Positions 1 to 10,932 of a stretch of DNA of 64,000 nt are shown here, piece by piece (position 1 is the first letter of the stretch; every line of letters starts with the position of its first letter). The stretch spans positions 682,001 to 746,000 of the forward strand of contig CM074763.1 in NCBI GenBank assembly GCA_037355855.1. The letters are read 5' to 3'. The notes below the pieces were generated by a model that worked only from the letters and a program-made list of their open reading frames with translations, had not been told where the DNA came from and did not search any database. The stretch comes from Pseudo-nitzschia pungens. Its lineage: Eukaryota; Bacillariophyta; Bacillariophyceae; Bacillariales; Bacillariaceae. The position numbers were made by a program, and so were the translations under genes.

Positions 1-728
1 GTGCGCAGCTCGACCAGCTCGGACCAGCAAATGGCAAACAACCGGTCGAAGGTCTCGACGGAACCCTTCTCGATGCCCTGGACCACGTGGTAGCGGGAGC
101 AGACCAGCATCCGGCGGCCCTCCTCGATAAAGTGTAGGTCGTTGTCGTCGTCCTTGGTGGTCTCGTCGACCGGGATGTCCTCGATGAGCGACGTCTGCAT
201 GGCGTCGAGGAAACGGCCGAGGACGGCAATGTCGTCGGGGTCGGTGGGAATGGGGTTGAGCTTTTTCCACGGGGACGTTGTTTCGCTGAATTCAAAGGGT
301 TTGTCGTCGTCGTTGTTGTTGTTGTTGTTGCTGCTGCCATCTCGTCCGTTCAAAAAGCTCGTGGCCGGGACCGAGGCGTCCGGCGTCATGGACCGAAAGA
401 GTGGCTGCCACGGCTCGTTCGACTCGAAGAATTCCCGCATGCCCGACTCCTCGTCGATGAGGTCCCGGATGGGTTCGAGTTCTTTCCGGCCGTACGACTT
501 GGTGGGGGGCTTTTTGGAATCGGAGGAGGCGTTGTTCTTTCCGAATCCCTTGCCGGCGGCACGGAGCTGCGTGGGGGATTCGGTGTGTTCGAGGTTGCGG
601 TTGCGGTTGCGGTTGTAGTTGAGGCCGGTTTGGATTGGTTGCAATTGAAACGACAGGGACGGGACAGTCCCCGCCGCTGCCGCCGCCAAGAAAACCCAGA
701 GGCTCAAAGATCGGTTGGGCCGCACCAT
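1..728 (-). CDS. Unknown protein with signal/plastid-type leader (5' part only)
   Basis: The frame is open from an ATG at 728 through the left edge of the window, giving the first 242 residues of a longer protein. I do not recognise the family. The N-terminus is a clear hydrophobic signal peptide (MVRPNRSLSLWVFLAAAAA) followed by a PSLS-FQL junction. A Phe right after the predicted cleavage point is the hallmark of the bipartite ER/plastid presequence of diatoms, so import into the plastid is a reasonable inference. After it come an Asn/Arg low-complexity stretch, a Ser/Lys-rich linker and an Asn run near residue 128. A folded-looking segment follows, with a pattern such as DDIAVLGRFLDAMQTSL and FIEEGRRMLVCSRYHVVQGI. 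GC-rich codon use matches the next gene. The plus-strand frame over the same bases is a shadow. The gene is certain enough; its function is unknown. Confidence 0.75.
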   Translation of the reverse strand, partial: MVRPNRSLSLWVFLAAAAAGTVPSLSFQLQPIQTGLNYNRNRNRNLEHTESPTQLRAAGKGFGKNNASSDSKKPPTKSYGRKELEPIRDLIDEESGMREFFESNEPWQPLFRSMTPDASVPATSFLNGRDGSSNNNNNNDDDKPFEFSETTSPWKKLNPIPTDPDDIAVLGRFLDAMQTSLIEDIPVDETTKDDDNDLHFIEEGRRMLVCSRYHVVQGIEKGSVETFDRLFAICWSELVELR

Positions 729-1900
729 CTTGTCGTTTGTGAAAGGTACCGTATGCTGTATGCTGTATGCTGGTATCGGATCGGGTCGGATCGGATCGAA
801 ACTAAAATGCCGCGGTGTTGCTTTGTTTCCGCGGACTCGTCGATTGATTCGGTGGTACCGTACGATACAATATGCAATTTATTGTGCTCCACCAACAAGA
901 ACTTTCCGGGGTCAAAAGGCAGAAGGAGCAGGGACAAGATGTGACATGTGACATGCGACATGCGACATTTGATACGGTAGTCGTAAGGTACTCGTACTCG
1001 TACTGCTACCCGGTAACTTCTCGGGACTATGGGTCCGACAGATGCTGCCGTTCTTTCTCATTCGCAGTCGGATGCGCACATCTTGATCTGTGGACCGTGA
1101 CGAGGATCTTTCACTCGCCAAACGTTCTCGCACACACTTCGTAAGATCTTACTTGCACAACGTGTTCTCTTTCACGCGTGACGCATCGTGCGCGAAATCG
1201 CGCGTGATCTGTGATTTCGGAAGTCGGGTCTCATTAGTACTCTTCATATTTATTGTACGTACTATATCTAATGCCACCACATGGTTGTGTATCATTCGTG
1301 GCCTCACAATTTTAATTCATTCGAATGAGTCGTTACTGCATATGTCAAGTTCCGGTAGGTTTTTGAGTCCGCGTGCATCCTGGTAATTACAAGTACTAAG
1401 TTACTTCTACTAGTAATTACCGTATTTTGGTGACCAAGCCGGTACAAGTATGAGAAATCCTGTACTGTAATCCCCTAACCTGCCGGAACTCATAGCCACG
1501 AGTGAGTCAGTTGTAAGGTTACGGTAAGGCTTACACGTACGATGAATGTAATACAATTATTTTGATCAACTCGTGTCCCAGGGTTATTACGAACTCTTAC
1601 CTGTTCATTGTTCACTCCATCAAACCGGACACGAAGCTACCGTAAGGTTTACCAGTACATCATCAAGCCAGTGTCCCGGGGTTCATGACCGTTAGCTGCA
1701 CCGTCCTATTGCCACGGCGATCCAAAGCAGACACTAGATTGCTACTTCGTACTTTCTAACCATCTGCCGGTAACCTTATGAGTGGCATTGAGTTGAGTTT
1801 CTAACCAACCAACCAACCAGCCAAGAACTACACAACCATCACCACATACTCCTACATACCTGCATCGACACATACACACGAACACACGCACACACCTACC
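729..1900. other. Intergenic region between divergent genes
   Basis: This is 1.17 kb between the divergently transcribed plastid-type gene (-) and the U2AF gene (+), so it must hold both promoters. No convincing ORF was seen. It becomes AT-rich beyond 1140 and contains one copy of the 10-mer GTAAGGTTAC at 1513-1522 followed by a related GTAAGGCTTAC. A pyrimidine/CA-rich stretch (CACACGAACACACGCACAC) lies at about 1869-1895, just before the U2AF start. Confidence 0.6.
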
Positions 1901-4316
1901 ATGAGCGGGAGAGGACGCGGCATCTCGAACGCCCCGGCGTGGATGACGCGCCAGAACCAGAATCAGCTCGGGAGCGGATCCAACGGACCATCGGAGGGTC
2001 TTCCTCCACCTCCCTCGCACTCGCATCCTCCCGAGCGCGATGCCTTTGGCCGGGCTCCCCGCGGTGGCGGCGGAGGCGGAGGTCCGCACGCTCTTCCACC
2101 CCGCGGTGGCGGAGGCGATCACAACCACAACCACAATCATCATCCCTACGATGATCGGAGGCGAGGACCCTACGACGATCACCACCACCGCCGCCGGGGA
2201 GGTCCTCCCGATGACTGGCGGCGCGGAGGAGGAGGAGGCAGGAGAGACATGCACCACCGGGATCGCGATGGGCACCGAGACAGACGCGGAGGAGGAGGCG
2301 GCTACCACAACAACAACAACAACAACAACAACAATCACTATTCCAACAACAACAGCAGCAACAGCAACAGCAACCAGGAAGACTCGATCAGCAGCAGCAG
2401 CCGGGAGCAGCTCGCCATGGTGACCTTTCGGTCCTACGACGAGGAGCAGGACTGGGCCGACGAACGCCGCCGCAAGCGCAAGGCCCGTCCCTCCAAGTTC
2501 GACGTCCCCCCGACCCCGCAGCAGCTGGCAGCGGAGGCCGCCACCCCGATGGCCTCGAATCCCGCCGCGACGGACTTTGCCGGGATCCCCGCCGGACGGG
2601 ATTTCAGCGTCGTCCCCCAGCAGACGCGGCACGCCCGCCGGTTGTACATCGGGCACCTGCCGCCGAACGTGCACGAGCAGGAGCTCCACGAGTTTTTCCG
2701 GAACGCCATCGAAACGGCCAGCGTGGACACCGGAGACAATGCCAGCGGCAACGCCAAGAAGGGCGGTGCCGACCCGATCCTGTCGGTTTACATCAACCAC
2801 GAGCGCCGGTTCTGCTTTTTGGAGTTTCGGGACGTGGCCATGACGACGGCCTGCATGGCGCTGGACGGGATCAACATCAACGGGAAGGGAAAGGTCAAGG
2901 TCAAGCGGCCCAACGACTACAACCCGACAATGGCGCCCAAGGTGCACCCGACCGGGGTGCCGATCCTGGACGTGAGCAAGCTCGGCATCATCAGTTCCAA
3001 TGTGCAGGACGGTCCCAACAAGGTTTTTATCGGGGGTGAGTGTTGCGTTTTTGTGTTGTATTGTGTTTTTATCGTGTTTTGTTGTTCGGAAAGGAATGTT
3101 ACGAGTCCTTCGATGGTTTGTTCTGCAGCCTCGGAAAATCGTATTTTTTTCTTTTTACATTTAAATTTGATGACATTGCGCTGCATTGGCCCTCACATTA
3201 TTTCTTTCCTTCTTTCACGTACCTGCCATTCAGGCCTGCACTACCACCTGACGGAAGCCCAGGTCCTGGAACTCCTCCAGGCCTTTGGAAAGGTCAAGGC
3301 CTTTCACCTGGTCAAGAACGAGCCCGACGCCATTACCAGCAAGGGATACTGCTTTGTCGAATTCGCCGATCCGACCGCAACACCCGTGGCCGTCATGGGC
3401 CTCAACGGGATGGACATGGGCGGCGGCAAGGTCCTCACCGCACGAGTTGCCGGCCAACGAATGGCGACCGGGGTCGTCCCTTCCGTCTTCGCTCCCGGAG
3501 CAGCAGCGACGGCCGCATCCCACTACGGGCAGTCCCCCTTGGCGGGAGCGGCAAGCCCCGCCCCGGCGTCTCCCGGCGCCGGGGGAGCGGCCTCCGGCGG
3601 CGGCGGCGACCGATTGATCGTGGGCGGCTACGACATCGAGGCGCTGGTCGACGCGGCGATGGGACTCAAGCCCATGCCGACGGCACCGACCCACCTGGAC
3701 ACCTACGGAGTCCCCGTCACCCGGATGAGCGGTGCCGCGAGCCTGATTGCCACCGGCCCGGGCCGTGCCCGTGCAGATGGGGATGCCGATGCAAATGGGA
3801 ATGGGAATGCCAATGTCCGGCATTCCCCCGCCGCCACCCCCTCCGCAGATCGCGGCGGCGGCCGCCCTGCCGCCGGGATCATCGGCTCTGGACATTGCCA
3901 ACGCCGCACTCGATGCCGCCTTTGGTCCGGGTGCGAGCACGGCGGCGGCGGCACCGGCGCCTCCCCCGCCGCCGCCTCCTCCGGCGGCGAGCGGTGCGGT
4001 TCGCCAGACCCGGATTTTGGTGCTGCTCAACATGGTGGAAAACGAGGACCTGGAATCGGACGAAGAATACAAGGGACTGGTGGAAGAGGTCGAGGAGGAG
4101 GTCAAGAAATTCGGAAAGCTGCTGTCGATGAAGATCCCGCGCAAGCAAGAGGGATGGATCGAGGCGAGCGCCATTGGAAAAATATTTTTGGAGTATGCCA
4201 CCGCCCAGGATGCGGCCAATGCCGAAGGGGAGCTCTCCGGTCGCCAGTTTGGACCCAATGTGGTGCAGGCGAGTTATCACGACGAGCAGGACTATGCGGC
4301 GCTCAAATTGCGCTAA
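1901..4316 (+). CDS. U2AF2: Splicing factor U2AF large subunit
   Basis: This protein binds the polypyrimidine tract and helps recruit the U2 snRNP to the 3' splice site in the nucleus. The ATG at 1901 starts a Gly/Arg/His/Asn-rich N-terminal region in place of a classic RS domain. RRM1 follows (RRLYIGHLPP at about residue 246, with a 20-residue insert), then RRM2 (KVFIGGLHYHLTEAQ at about 372) and a C-terminal UHM (LNMVENEDLESDEEY). Intron 1 is 3036-3233 (gtgagt...cag), which restores RRM2 exactly. The linker before the UHM changes reading frame between about 3700 and 3777. It can be joined by a 67-nt intron 3710-3776 with a poor donor (gtcccc), giving 716 aa, or by a one-base indel in a GC-rich stretch. 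The family call is firm from the three domains; the frame junction is unresolved. Confidence 0.9.
3036..3233 (+). other. Intron in U2AF RRM2, 198 nt and stop-free
   Basis: The donor is gtgagt and the acceptor is ccattcag, with phase 1. The length is a multiple of three and the frame is open through it, so retention would add 66 codons inside RRM2. Removal gives the conserved RNP2 segment KVFIGGLHY, so splicing is the expected state. Confidence 0.85.
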
Positions 4317-4401
4317 TGAACCAGAGACAACAAAACAAATCAAAACAAAACAGAATGACGTTGTGTGGAAGCACATCCTCCGTACACACGCTCATGCTCA
4401 T

Positions 4402-4432
<31 letters not shown>

Positions 4433-5541
4433 TTCACGCTGTTCGTTTCCGGCGTATTTTCTCTCTTTTGCGATGTCATTATTTCTCTTCTTCTCTCGTG
4501 TTTTGATGGTTCGGGTTGGGATTTCGATGTTCACATATTATTATATATAACTTTAAACATGTTTGCGTGTTATTTATGATGTGTGGGCTTCGGAACATTT
4601 TTGGTGGAACATCAAGGTCGAAGGAACGATGCATTCGGTGCTTCACGAATGCAGTACGAAATGCAACCAGTCTCCTGTTGTTTCCTCCTATTCATTCTTC
4701 GATTCTTTTCTCTCTTGCTCCTTGCGCGCGCAGAGATGTCGGGGACGAAATCATCACTATCGTACTGCACTTTCTTCTCATTCATACTAAATCTTGGTTT
4801 CGTTTTGTTCTGTGACCGGTTCCGGATGCGGAGCAAACACACTTCGTTGGCTCCTGGAGTCATTCATTCATTTCTCTCGGAAGGAGTAAAGTGAACTCAC
4901 ACGGGTTCCGGTTCAGTATTACTATCATTTATGATTTTCTTTTTTGGATTTGGATTTGGAGCGATTTGTAATTCAGTACCGTAGCAATGTTCAATCTCCT
5001 CTCTAACACACAATAAAGAGCAGCCCGCAAACATTGGTTCTATTTTGGAAATTTCCCTTCTCATCCTGTCCAACGAATCTCTACCATATCCTTCATGGTG
5101 TTCCTTTCATGTTCAACGTAATCGGAGTAGATCTAGTTGACACAATATCACTCACTACAGAGAAACACATCATTAGTCACATGCAAGTATCGCCACGGCA
5201 TCGTGAAATTTTGAAGTCATGCGTCTGTCCGGGGAGGATTCCCGCTAGCATATCAATAAGAGATCCGAATATTGAGGCAAAGAGTAGCACTGGTAATCGC
5301 AACGGTTGGACAAATAACTACAATTTCGTTCAGAATGAAATCTCGTGATCAACAGTCATTTGGGCATTCGTGTCATGCACAGAAATTCTTCCGGCCATGC
5401 ATGAAAGTACTGTTTTTACAACTTTTACAATAGGAATTAGTCGTTCTGTATTGTTCCGTACGATACTTCGTTTTTCGGCATTCTGAGAACCAGTGTTTTA
5501 AAAAGTATTTTGGGATAGCCAACGATTGCATTGGGACAGTA
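4317..5541. other. Intergenic region between convergent genes, with (CA)n
   Basis: This 1.2 kb stretch lies between the 3' ends of U2AF (+) and the decarboxylase (-). A (CA)n microsatellite sits at about 4403-4431, probably in the U2AF 3' UTR. The short open frames here have no recognisable content. No RNA gene was seen. Confidence 0.6.
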
Positions 5542-7331
5542 TTACAGTGCGGTGTCCCATGCATCGCTCTCCATAAGTTTCAGAGGAGAATTTGGGCGCA
5601 ATGGTTCGATGCGACCGTGCGTGTGCGCACTCTGAAGAAGTTCGTCGACGAAGAGGTCGATCTTGTTTCGTGTTACGTTGGGCATCACCACAACGTGGGC
5701 AATGTCCTCCTCGCACGCAAGTTGCCATCTCTTGATGAACGCATCGTCCACGGGTCGTTCCAGAACCACCGTGGAGCTCAGGTCATTGAGTCGGCACGAT
5801 ATGCCCGCATCGGATAGCTTGTCGCGTAAATATTTCGCTGTTTCCATGCAATGTCTGTCACAGCAAACAATCGTCCAAGAAAAAACAAAATGAGCCGTTT
5901 AGAACGAACCGAAATAAACGAGAACTCGGACAACTCTCTTGTTCCGTGAAACACTACTTACTCGACATCTTGTCGAATTCCTTCCAACCCCTTCTTTCGG
6001 AGGCTGTACCACATGTATAGTGCGGATTGCCCATTTCGCGATCCCATGATGGTAGTATCGACACTATTCAGGTACTCGATGTGATCCTCTACCTTTTTGA
6101 CGTTTTCTTTTCGACTCAGGGTGACTCCGCACGGCATCGGGCAGCCAAGCATTTTGTGGCCGCTCACGGCGACGGAATCGATGGGCTTTTCGAAGGAAAC
6201 CTGGTGGGCGGCATTTTCGATGAACGGCATCATGAGTGCGAACAAGGCTCCATCGCAATGAATGTGGAATCTCTCGCGAGGAATCTCCAATCGGGCCAAA
6301 ATATCGAGGACCCGGTCCAGATTGTCCACCGCCCCCTTGACGGTTGTTCCAATGTTGACGTTGATAATGGCAGGCTTGTCCCGATTCGCGGCCAGCTCCT
6401 GTTCCAACAAATCGTAGTTGATTTCCCCTTGCGGCAGTGTCGGAATGCTTCGCAGGTCCATTCGATAGTATCTCGCAGCCTTGAAGACACTGTAGTGCGT
6501 CTCGTTCGACGTGTAGAGAATTCCATCCGGGTGGCATTCTCGCGCAACCAAAATCCCATGGAGATTTCCTTCGGTACCACTGGTGGTCACGTACCCCCAG
6601 TAGGAATCTTCCTCGGCCTTCCACAGCCGAGCAAAAAAGTCAATGACGGCACGCTCGAACTGACGAGAATGAACGCTGTAATTGGACTGCACGTAGGGAT
6701 CTCCCAGGTTGTTGATGGAATATTTCATGAAGTCAAACAATTCGGAGTGGTCGTACATGAGATTGTAGGGGTACCCAAAATGCACCGATGATCGCTGCTT
6801 CAGAAACTTGTCGTAGGCCTGCAGAATAGCGGATTCGGAGGCGACGGTATCACCGGCGCCAATGAATTCATTGGCATCCGGAATTCTGACATATTCGTCG
6901 GAAAGCAAAACCTCCTCGCTTGATGAGAGCTTCGCGTGGTGGTTTTCCCCAACATCGTTTCCGGCACCCCATGCGTCAAAGACTGCCCACGGCGATGAAG
7001 TTCCGGCTTTTTCGCGGGAGATGGAATCGCCTGCGGTGTTGATGTTGATGCGCGGCTTATTCGGGATGTGATTATACGAGCGTTCGCTTTCATCGTCGGA
7101 ATCGTCCTCGATTGGCATCGACGAGGAATGCCCCGATCGGATGGCTCCCTTTCTGAATAGCGAGGAATAGGGTGTCGCGGACAATGGTGACAATTCTGAC
7201 AAAGCCATCAATGATGACATCGATGACGCGGCCGTTCCCTTCGAGGCGTGATTCATCCTCCGAGACACGCAACGGAAGGCATTGGAGGATGACGCCGATG
7301 CCAATTTTTGGGAACAAAATGGGAGAATCAT
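5542..7331 (-). CDS. Group II PLP decarboxylase (serine/histidine decarboxylase-like)
   Basis: This is a PLP-dependent fold-type I enzyme closest in pattern to plant serine decarboxylase (serine to ethanolamine and CO2) and bacterial histidine decarboxylase. Exon 1 is 5962-7331 and exon 2 is 5542-5854. The 107-nt intron (gtaagt...cag) joins QDVE to HCMETAKYL, matching the family; the spliced product is 560 aa. Visible features are [10 protein letters not shown], the HxDGA motif ([13 protein letters not shown]) and the Schiff-base lysine in [13 protein letters not shown] at about Lys393. The end is SSTVVLERP and [10 protein letters not shown]. The first ATG is at 7331; the frame runs further upstream only from a non-ATG codon. 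The roughly 150-residue N-terminal extension, starting [16 protein letters not shown], is Ser-rich and mitochondrial-like. Which amino acid it decarboxylates cannot be told from motifs. Confidence 0.88.
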
Positions 7332-7656
7332 GGTAAGAATGTGTTGACTGTGTTGATTGCTATCTTGTGAGGCAATTCGGTCCACTTCTGAAGGAAAGAG
7401 ATGAATTCAATGAGTTAGAGATGATAATTATTGTTGATTCAAGCACGGTCAGTTGTTGCGAGCGGAGTGACACAATGGAGGTTAACAGATCGCAGCAAAT
7501 GCTTGAAATGACGTGCTCGCCTTGCGTTGAAAAGAGACCAAACAGACGCAAGTGTTTTATCGATCCTAGCATACTGGTATAATGCCAGGCGATAATTCTT
7601 GGCAGGCAGCATGAAAATCTGGCTTACATGGGTTGATGGCGGTGATAGGGGATGTT

Positions 7657-7750
7657 TCGATAGTCGGTGTAGATTGTTGGAATGACTGAAGGCCTGGATC
7701 ATTCCATTGCTTCAAGGATATCGGCTCGCTGGAGGAAGTTTTTTTTTGCG
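7657..7750. repeat. Diverged direct repeat, copy A1
   Basis: It begins GATAGTCGGTGTAGATTGTT and continues with similar spacing (GGAAT...TGGAT...GCTT..AGGATA..GG..GGAAG) into a poly-T run. The partner is at 8042-8140, 385 bp away. The shared 5' part is identical and the rest is diverged. Confidence 0.75.
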
Positions 7751-7875
7751 CATTGGGTTGATTCTGCGATTTTAATCACTGAGGTGAGTGGTTCGAATTG
7801 TTCCATGGTATGTACTTCGTAATACGTAAGGTTTTAACTAGTATTTGTCTAGTGAGAAATCTTTTTGAAATTTGA

Positions 7876-8010
7876 AATCTCGTGTGGAGGTTGCCAAGAA
7901 AACTCACCTCTGTACGTGTAAGTAGTACTGTATTATTACTATGGGAATTATTATGCCCTACGAGAAAAAAAGTTTCACACTCGAAATCTCAAAGCACCAC
8001 TTTACTTAGG
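7876..8010. repeat. Diverged direct repeat, copy B1
   Basis: It contains CTCGTGTGGAGGTTGCCAAG and CCTACGAGAAAAAAAGTTTC followed by ACACTCGAAATCTCA and CTTTACTTA. The same blocks recur at 8392-8550 but in the opposite order, which suggests rearranged copies of a longer element. Confidence 0.65.
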
Positions 8011-8041
8011 CACACCCTATGTTAAAAAAAAAATCAAAAAA

Positions 8042-8140
8042 TCGATAGTCGGTGTAGATTGTTGGAATAAGGGCGTGGATTACCTGCCTTGCTTTGAGGA
8101 TACCGGTACCCGTACGGTGGAAGAGTTTTTTTTTACAACC
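8042..8140. repeat. Diverged direct repeat, copy A2
   Basis: This is the second copy of the element at 7657-7750. It has the same opening 20 bases, the same order of short matching blocks and the same poly-T end. The copy carries extra GGTACC/CGTACGG bases. Confidence 0.75.
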
Positions 8141-8391
8141 CGGAGTTGGTGGCATTGACATACCCGCACTCTGTGATGAATAAAAAATGTATCATGATGC
8201 CGCATATATATTATAGTAATCTTATATGCAGGACAACAGTGCATTAAGTTGAAAGTAATTCGCTGAAAAAAATACTTAGTACCTTATTTTGTGTTTTTTG
8301 ACTTAGCAAACTTTTGCCACATCCAGACCGAAAGATGCAGCTGGCAAATATTTCAATACGAAGTAGTAATGCTTATTTAATCATTATCATG

Positions 8392-8550
8392 ATCTACGAG
8401 AAAGAAGGTTTCACACTCGAAATCTCAGGCCCAAAAAACCCCTTTACTTATGTAGTAAGGTTACTTCAGGAATTAATATGTCAGACGGGAAAAAAGGTTT
8501 CACAGTCGCGAAATCTTGTTGAAATCCCGGGTGGAGGTGCCAAAAAGTCC
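8392..8550. repeat. Diverged direct repeat, copy B2
   Basis: The block ATCTACGAGAAAGAAGGTTT, then ACACTCGAAATCTCAGG and CCTTTACTTATG, matches 7956-8010. The block CCCGGGTGGAGGTGCCAAAA at about 8526 matches 7881-7901. Confidence 0.65.
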
Positions 8551-9022
8551 AAGTATCGTTCCCTGCACTCGCATGTTGCATTTCGGAGTTGGCAAGTGTA
8601 AGATAAGGTAGGTATTGATGGGTAAGATTATTGAGATGGGTATTGACGGTATTACTCGTACGGTAGTCGTATTTTTTCATGTTTCATGGATAGTGTTTGT
8701 ACAACCAAAGGATGCGTACCGTACAGCTATCGGATACGAAGATCTACAATTGTATGGAACCATTTCAAGAAAGGCTGCGCACTCAAGAGACTAGATACTA
8801 CGGGTAAGTTACCTTTCAAAACAAAAATATTTGACACAGACATCCGTAGTACGGTAGAAGCGAAACGAAATCGAAGACAATGTTGGGCTATTGCGGTCAC
8901 CTAGACTAGTACTCATTGCATACCTATCGAGTTTTCCTGCTTCATCCGGAAGCTATAGCGATCATACAGCAACATGAATTGCTTCATTGGAAGAAATATT
9001 TTGTCCAGACATTCTTGTCTGT

Positions 9023-10165
9023 TTAGGGTATCTTTACGACAACTTTGCCAATGGTCTTGCCACTCAGCATGTGGTTGATTGCGTCACTTACGGACTCTAG
9101 ACCGACAAACTCGGGTGACTTATCCACGATCGATTGGAGTTTGTTTTCGGCGTAGAGATCGAGGACTCGGTTCTTGCTCGAAGCAACAAGGCCGAAATCC
9201 TTGGGCCAGGCGTTTCCATAAATGGTTTGCTTGCCTCTGCGAATGGTTTGTGACTTCCAAAATAGTCCAGGCGTGTCCAGATCGTGTTTTGCGTTTTCGT
9301 TCGCACCAGAATCGTTGTGGGGATATTCGGATATGTAACCGATCTGGAGGAGTCGTCCCTCCGGGGCCAGGGATTCGAGAGCGGTCTTCAGCATCGCTCC
9401 TCCGACTCCTTCGAGTACTACATCCAGGCCGTCCGGTGCAATCCGACGCAGCTCTGCCCCGACGTCTTGGGTCTTGTAGTTGATGACGTGATCGCAGCCG
9501 AGTGTTTCCAACACGCGGGCTTTCTCGTCCGACCCACACGTCCCAACGACCTCGCAGCCGGCCAGTTTGGCAAACTGCACCGCAAAGTGCCCCGCTCCCC
9601 CGGCGGCGGCGGTGATCAGGACCGTTTCTCCCGGCCGTATCTTGCCGGTCTGTTCCAGCATTGAGCACGACGTGAGGGCACTGATTCTCAGACCGACGAA
9701 TTCGGGTGTCGCCTCCGGGACGACCCAGAGCATGCTCGCCTTGCTCGTCGTGTATTCGGAAAAGGCCGATCCCACAAAACAAACGGCGTCGCCCACCGAC
9801 ACGTTCTCGACCTCCGACCCGACGGCGACCACGTGCCCGACTCCCTCGGCACCGAGACGAAAGTTCGTGGCGTCCTTGTTTCCCGCAAAGGAATGCTCGC
9901 CCCGGGCACGAAAGGTTTCGCACCCACCGTTCACACCCGCGTAGGCGACCTTGATCAGGGCCTCGTCGCTTTTCGGTTCCGGCACGTCCATTTCGACGAC
10001 GGTGGCCACGTCCGAAAAGCTGTCTCCTACCGATTCGGCCACCAGAGCGCGGAAGACTTTCGGCACCGCTGTAACGACCGGCTTGTCCGCCATGCTCGGG
10101 AGGGCGCTGCTGAGCGCAAACGCCTCGCCGAGGAACAGAAAGAAAACGACGGATGGGTGCCGCAT
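9023..10165 (-). CDS. MDR-superfamily NAD(P)H oxidoreductase (quinone oxidoreductase / PTGR3-like)
   Basis: This is a single-exon 380-aa medium-chain dehydrogenase/reductase of the zinc-free quinone oxidoreductase type, which reduces activated carbonyls or enones with NADPH. The GroES-like N-terminal half has GAEGVGHVVAVGSEVENV and GDAVCFVG. The Rossmann half has the nucleotide loop AAAGGAGHFAVQFAK (about residue 190), then GCDHVINYKTQD, LEGVGGAMLKTALESL and a C-terminal SGKTIGKVVVKI. No catalytic zinc cysteine/histidine set is evident. The ATG at 10165 (MRHPSVVFFLFLGEAFA) gives a strong signal peptide ending near ALSSA, so the protein enters the ER. Plastid delivery is possible but lacks a clear Phe at +1. 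An upstream extension of the frame begins with TTG and is rejected. The exact substrate is unknown. Confidence 0.88.
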   Translation of the reverse strand: MRHPSVVFFLFLGEAFALSSALPSMADKPVVTAVPKVFRALVAESVGDSFSDVATVVEMDVPEPKSDEALIKVAYAGVNGGCETFRARGEHSFAGNKDATNFRLGAEGVGHVVAVGSEVENVSVGDAVCFVGSAFSEYTTSKASMLWVVPEATPEFVGLRISALTSCSMLEQTGKIRPGETVLITAAAGGAGHFAVQFAKLAGCEVVGTCGSDEKARVLETLGCDHVINYKTQDVGAELRRIAPDGLDVVLEGVGGAMLKTALESLAPEGRLLQIGYISEYPHNDSGANENAKHDLDTPGLFWKSQTIRRGKQTIYGNAWPKDFGLVASSKNRVLDLYAENKLQSIVDKSPEFVGLESVSDAINHMLSGKTIGKVVVKIP

Positions 10166-10932
10166 GACGTAACGTTGGATCCCGAAACTTGTTCGGTGCA
10201 ATGCAGGTAGTATGTGATGTTCTCAGCGGTCCTCTCTCAATAGGTGGAGGTATTCGGTATTGCGGTAAGTCTTACGGATGTTAGTAAGTTTCGGAGAGAG
10301 AGATTCATGAAGTCGATGGGTGATGAGTTATCGTCTGTCATTATTTTAAAAAGGAATTTTTGCGAGTAACCTTAAGGTTTATGGCAAAAGAAGTTTTCTC
10401 TGTCGTCGTCAGTCGTGTCATCAGTCGTCACCTTTTCCAAACATTTTGATTTGTTTTTAGGCTTTGAAAAGTTGTTTCATCAATCAAAACAGTACGAGTA
10501 CCGTATTTTCCTGTTTTCAGGCACTTGTAACACGAAACACAGAATGTGCATCTAACATCCAACATGAAAGCATCGGCAATCGGCAATCGGCACTGAATTT
10601 TCTTCGATCGCTCTTTCATTCTTCATCCGTCTTTCAACGTTGTCATCCAACAATATCCATACCATACCATACCATACCATATCATACCGTAACGTAACGT
10701 AACGTGACGTGACGTAGCTTGAGACTCTCGAGTGTTGAACAGAGTCAAGCTCTGCGCGAGATAACCGTGTGAAGGAGGAGTAACCGTCGTTGTCATCCTT
10801 TTCCGTGCGGTTCTATCTATACCGTCGTTCAAGAGTCATTTGACGGGCAGTTTTCTGTTTTCCGTGGTGGTTACCACCGGCCTCGCATTCCATTTCCCAT
10901 TCCGGCGACAACACACTGGATTGCACGCAACC
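10166..10932. other. Divergent intergenic region with pentanucleotide tracts
   Basis: It separates the MDR gene (-) from the Nudix gene (+) and so contains both promoters. Two adjacent pentanucleotide microsatellites occur: (CCATA)n at about 10656-10685 and (ACGTA)n/(ACGTG)n at about 10687-10715. No ORF of substance was seen. Confidence 0.6.
10656..10715. repeat. Pentanucleotide microsatellites (CCATA)n and (ACGTA)n
   Basis: About six CCATA units run directly into about five ACGTA/ACGTG units. They lie in the shared promoter region upstream of the Nudix gene. Confidence 0.9.

Larger units (their letters stand above)
7332..9022. other. Intergenic region with degenerate interspersed repeats
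   Basis: This 1.7 kb AT-rich region lies between two minus-strand genes. No supported ORF was seen. It contains pairs of diverged direct repeats (7657-7750 with 8042-8140; 7876-8010 with 8392-8550) and one GTAAGGTTAC at 8455-8464. See the repeat entries and findings. Confidence 0.6.

Noticed and set aside
1742..2947. Long minus-strand ORF of 401 codons opposite U2AF
   Set aside because: It is antisense to a gene with RRM domains; its composition (valine and arginine runs) mirrors GC-rich codons and low-complexity DNA on the other strand.
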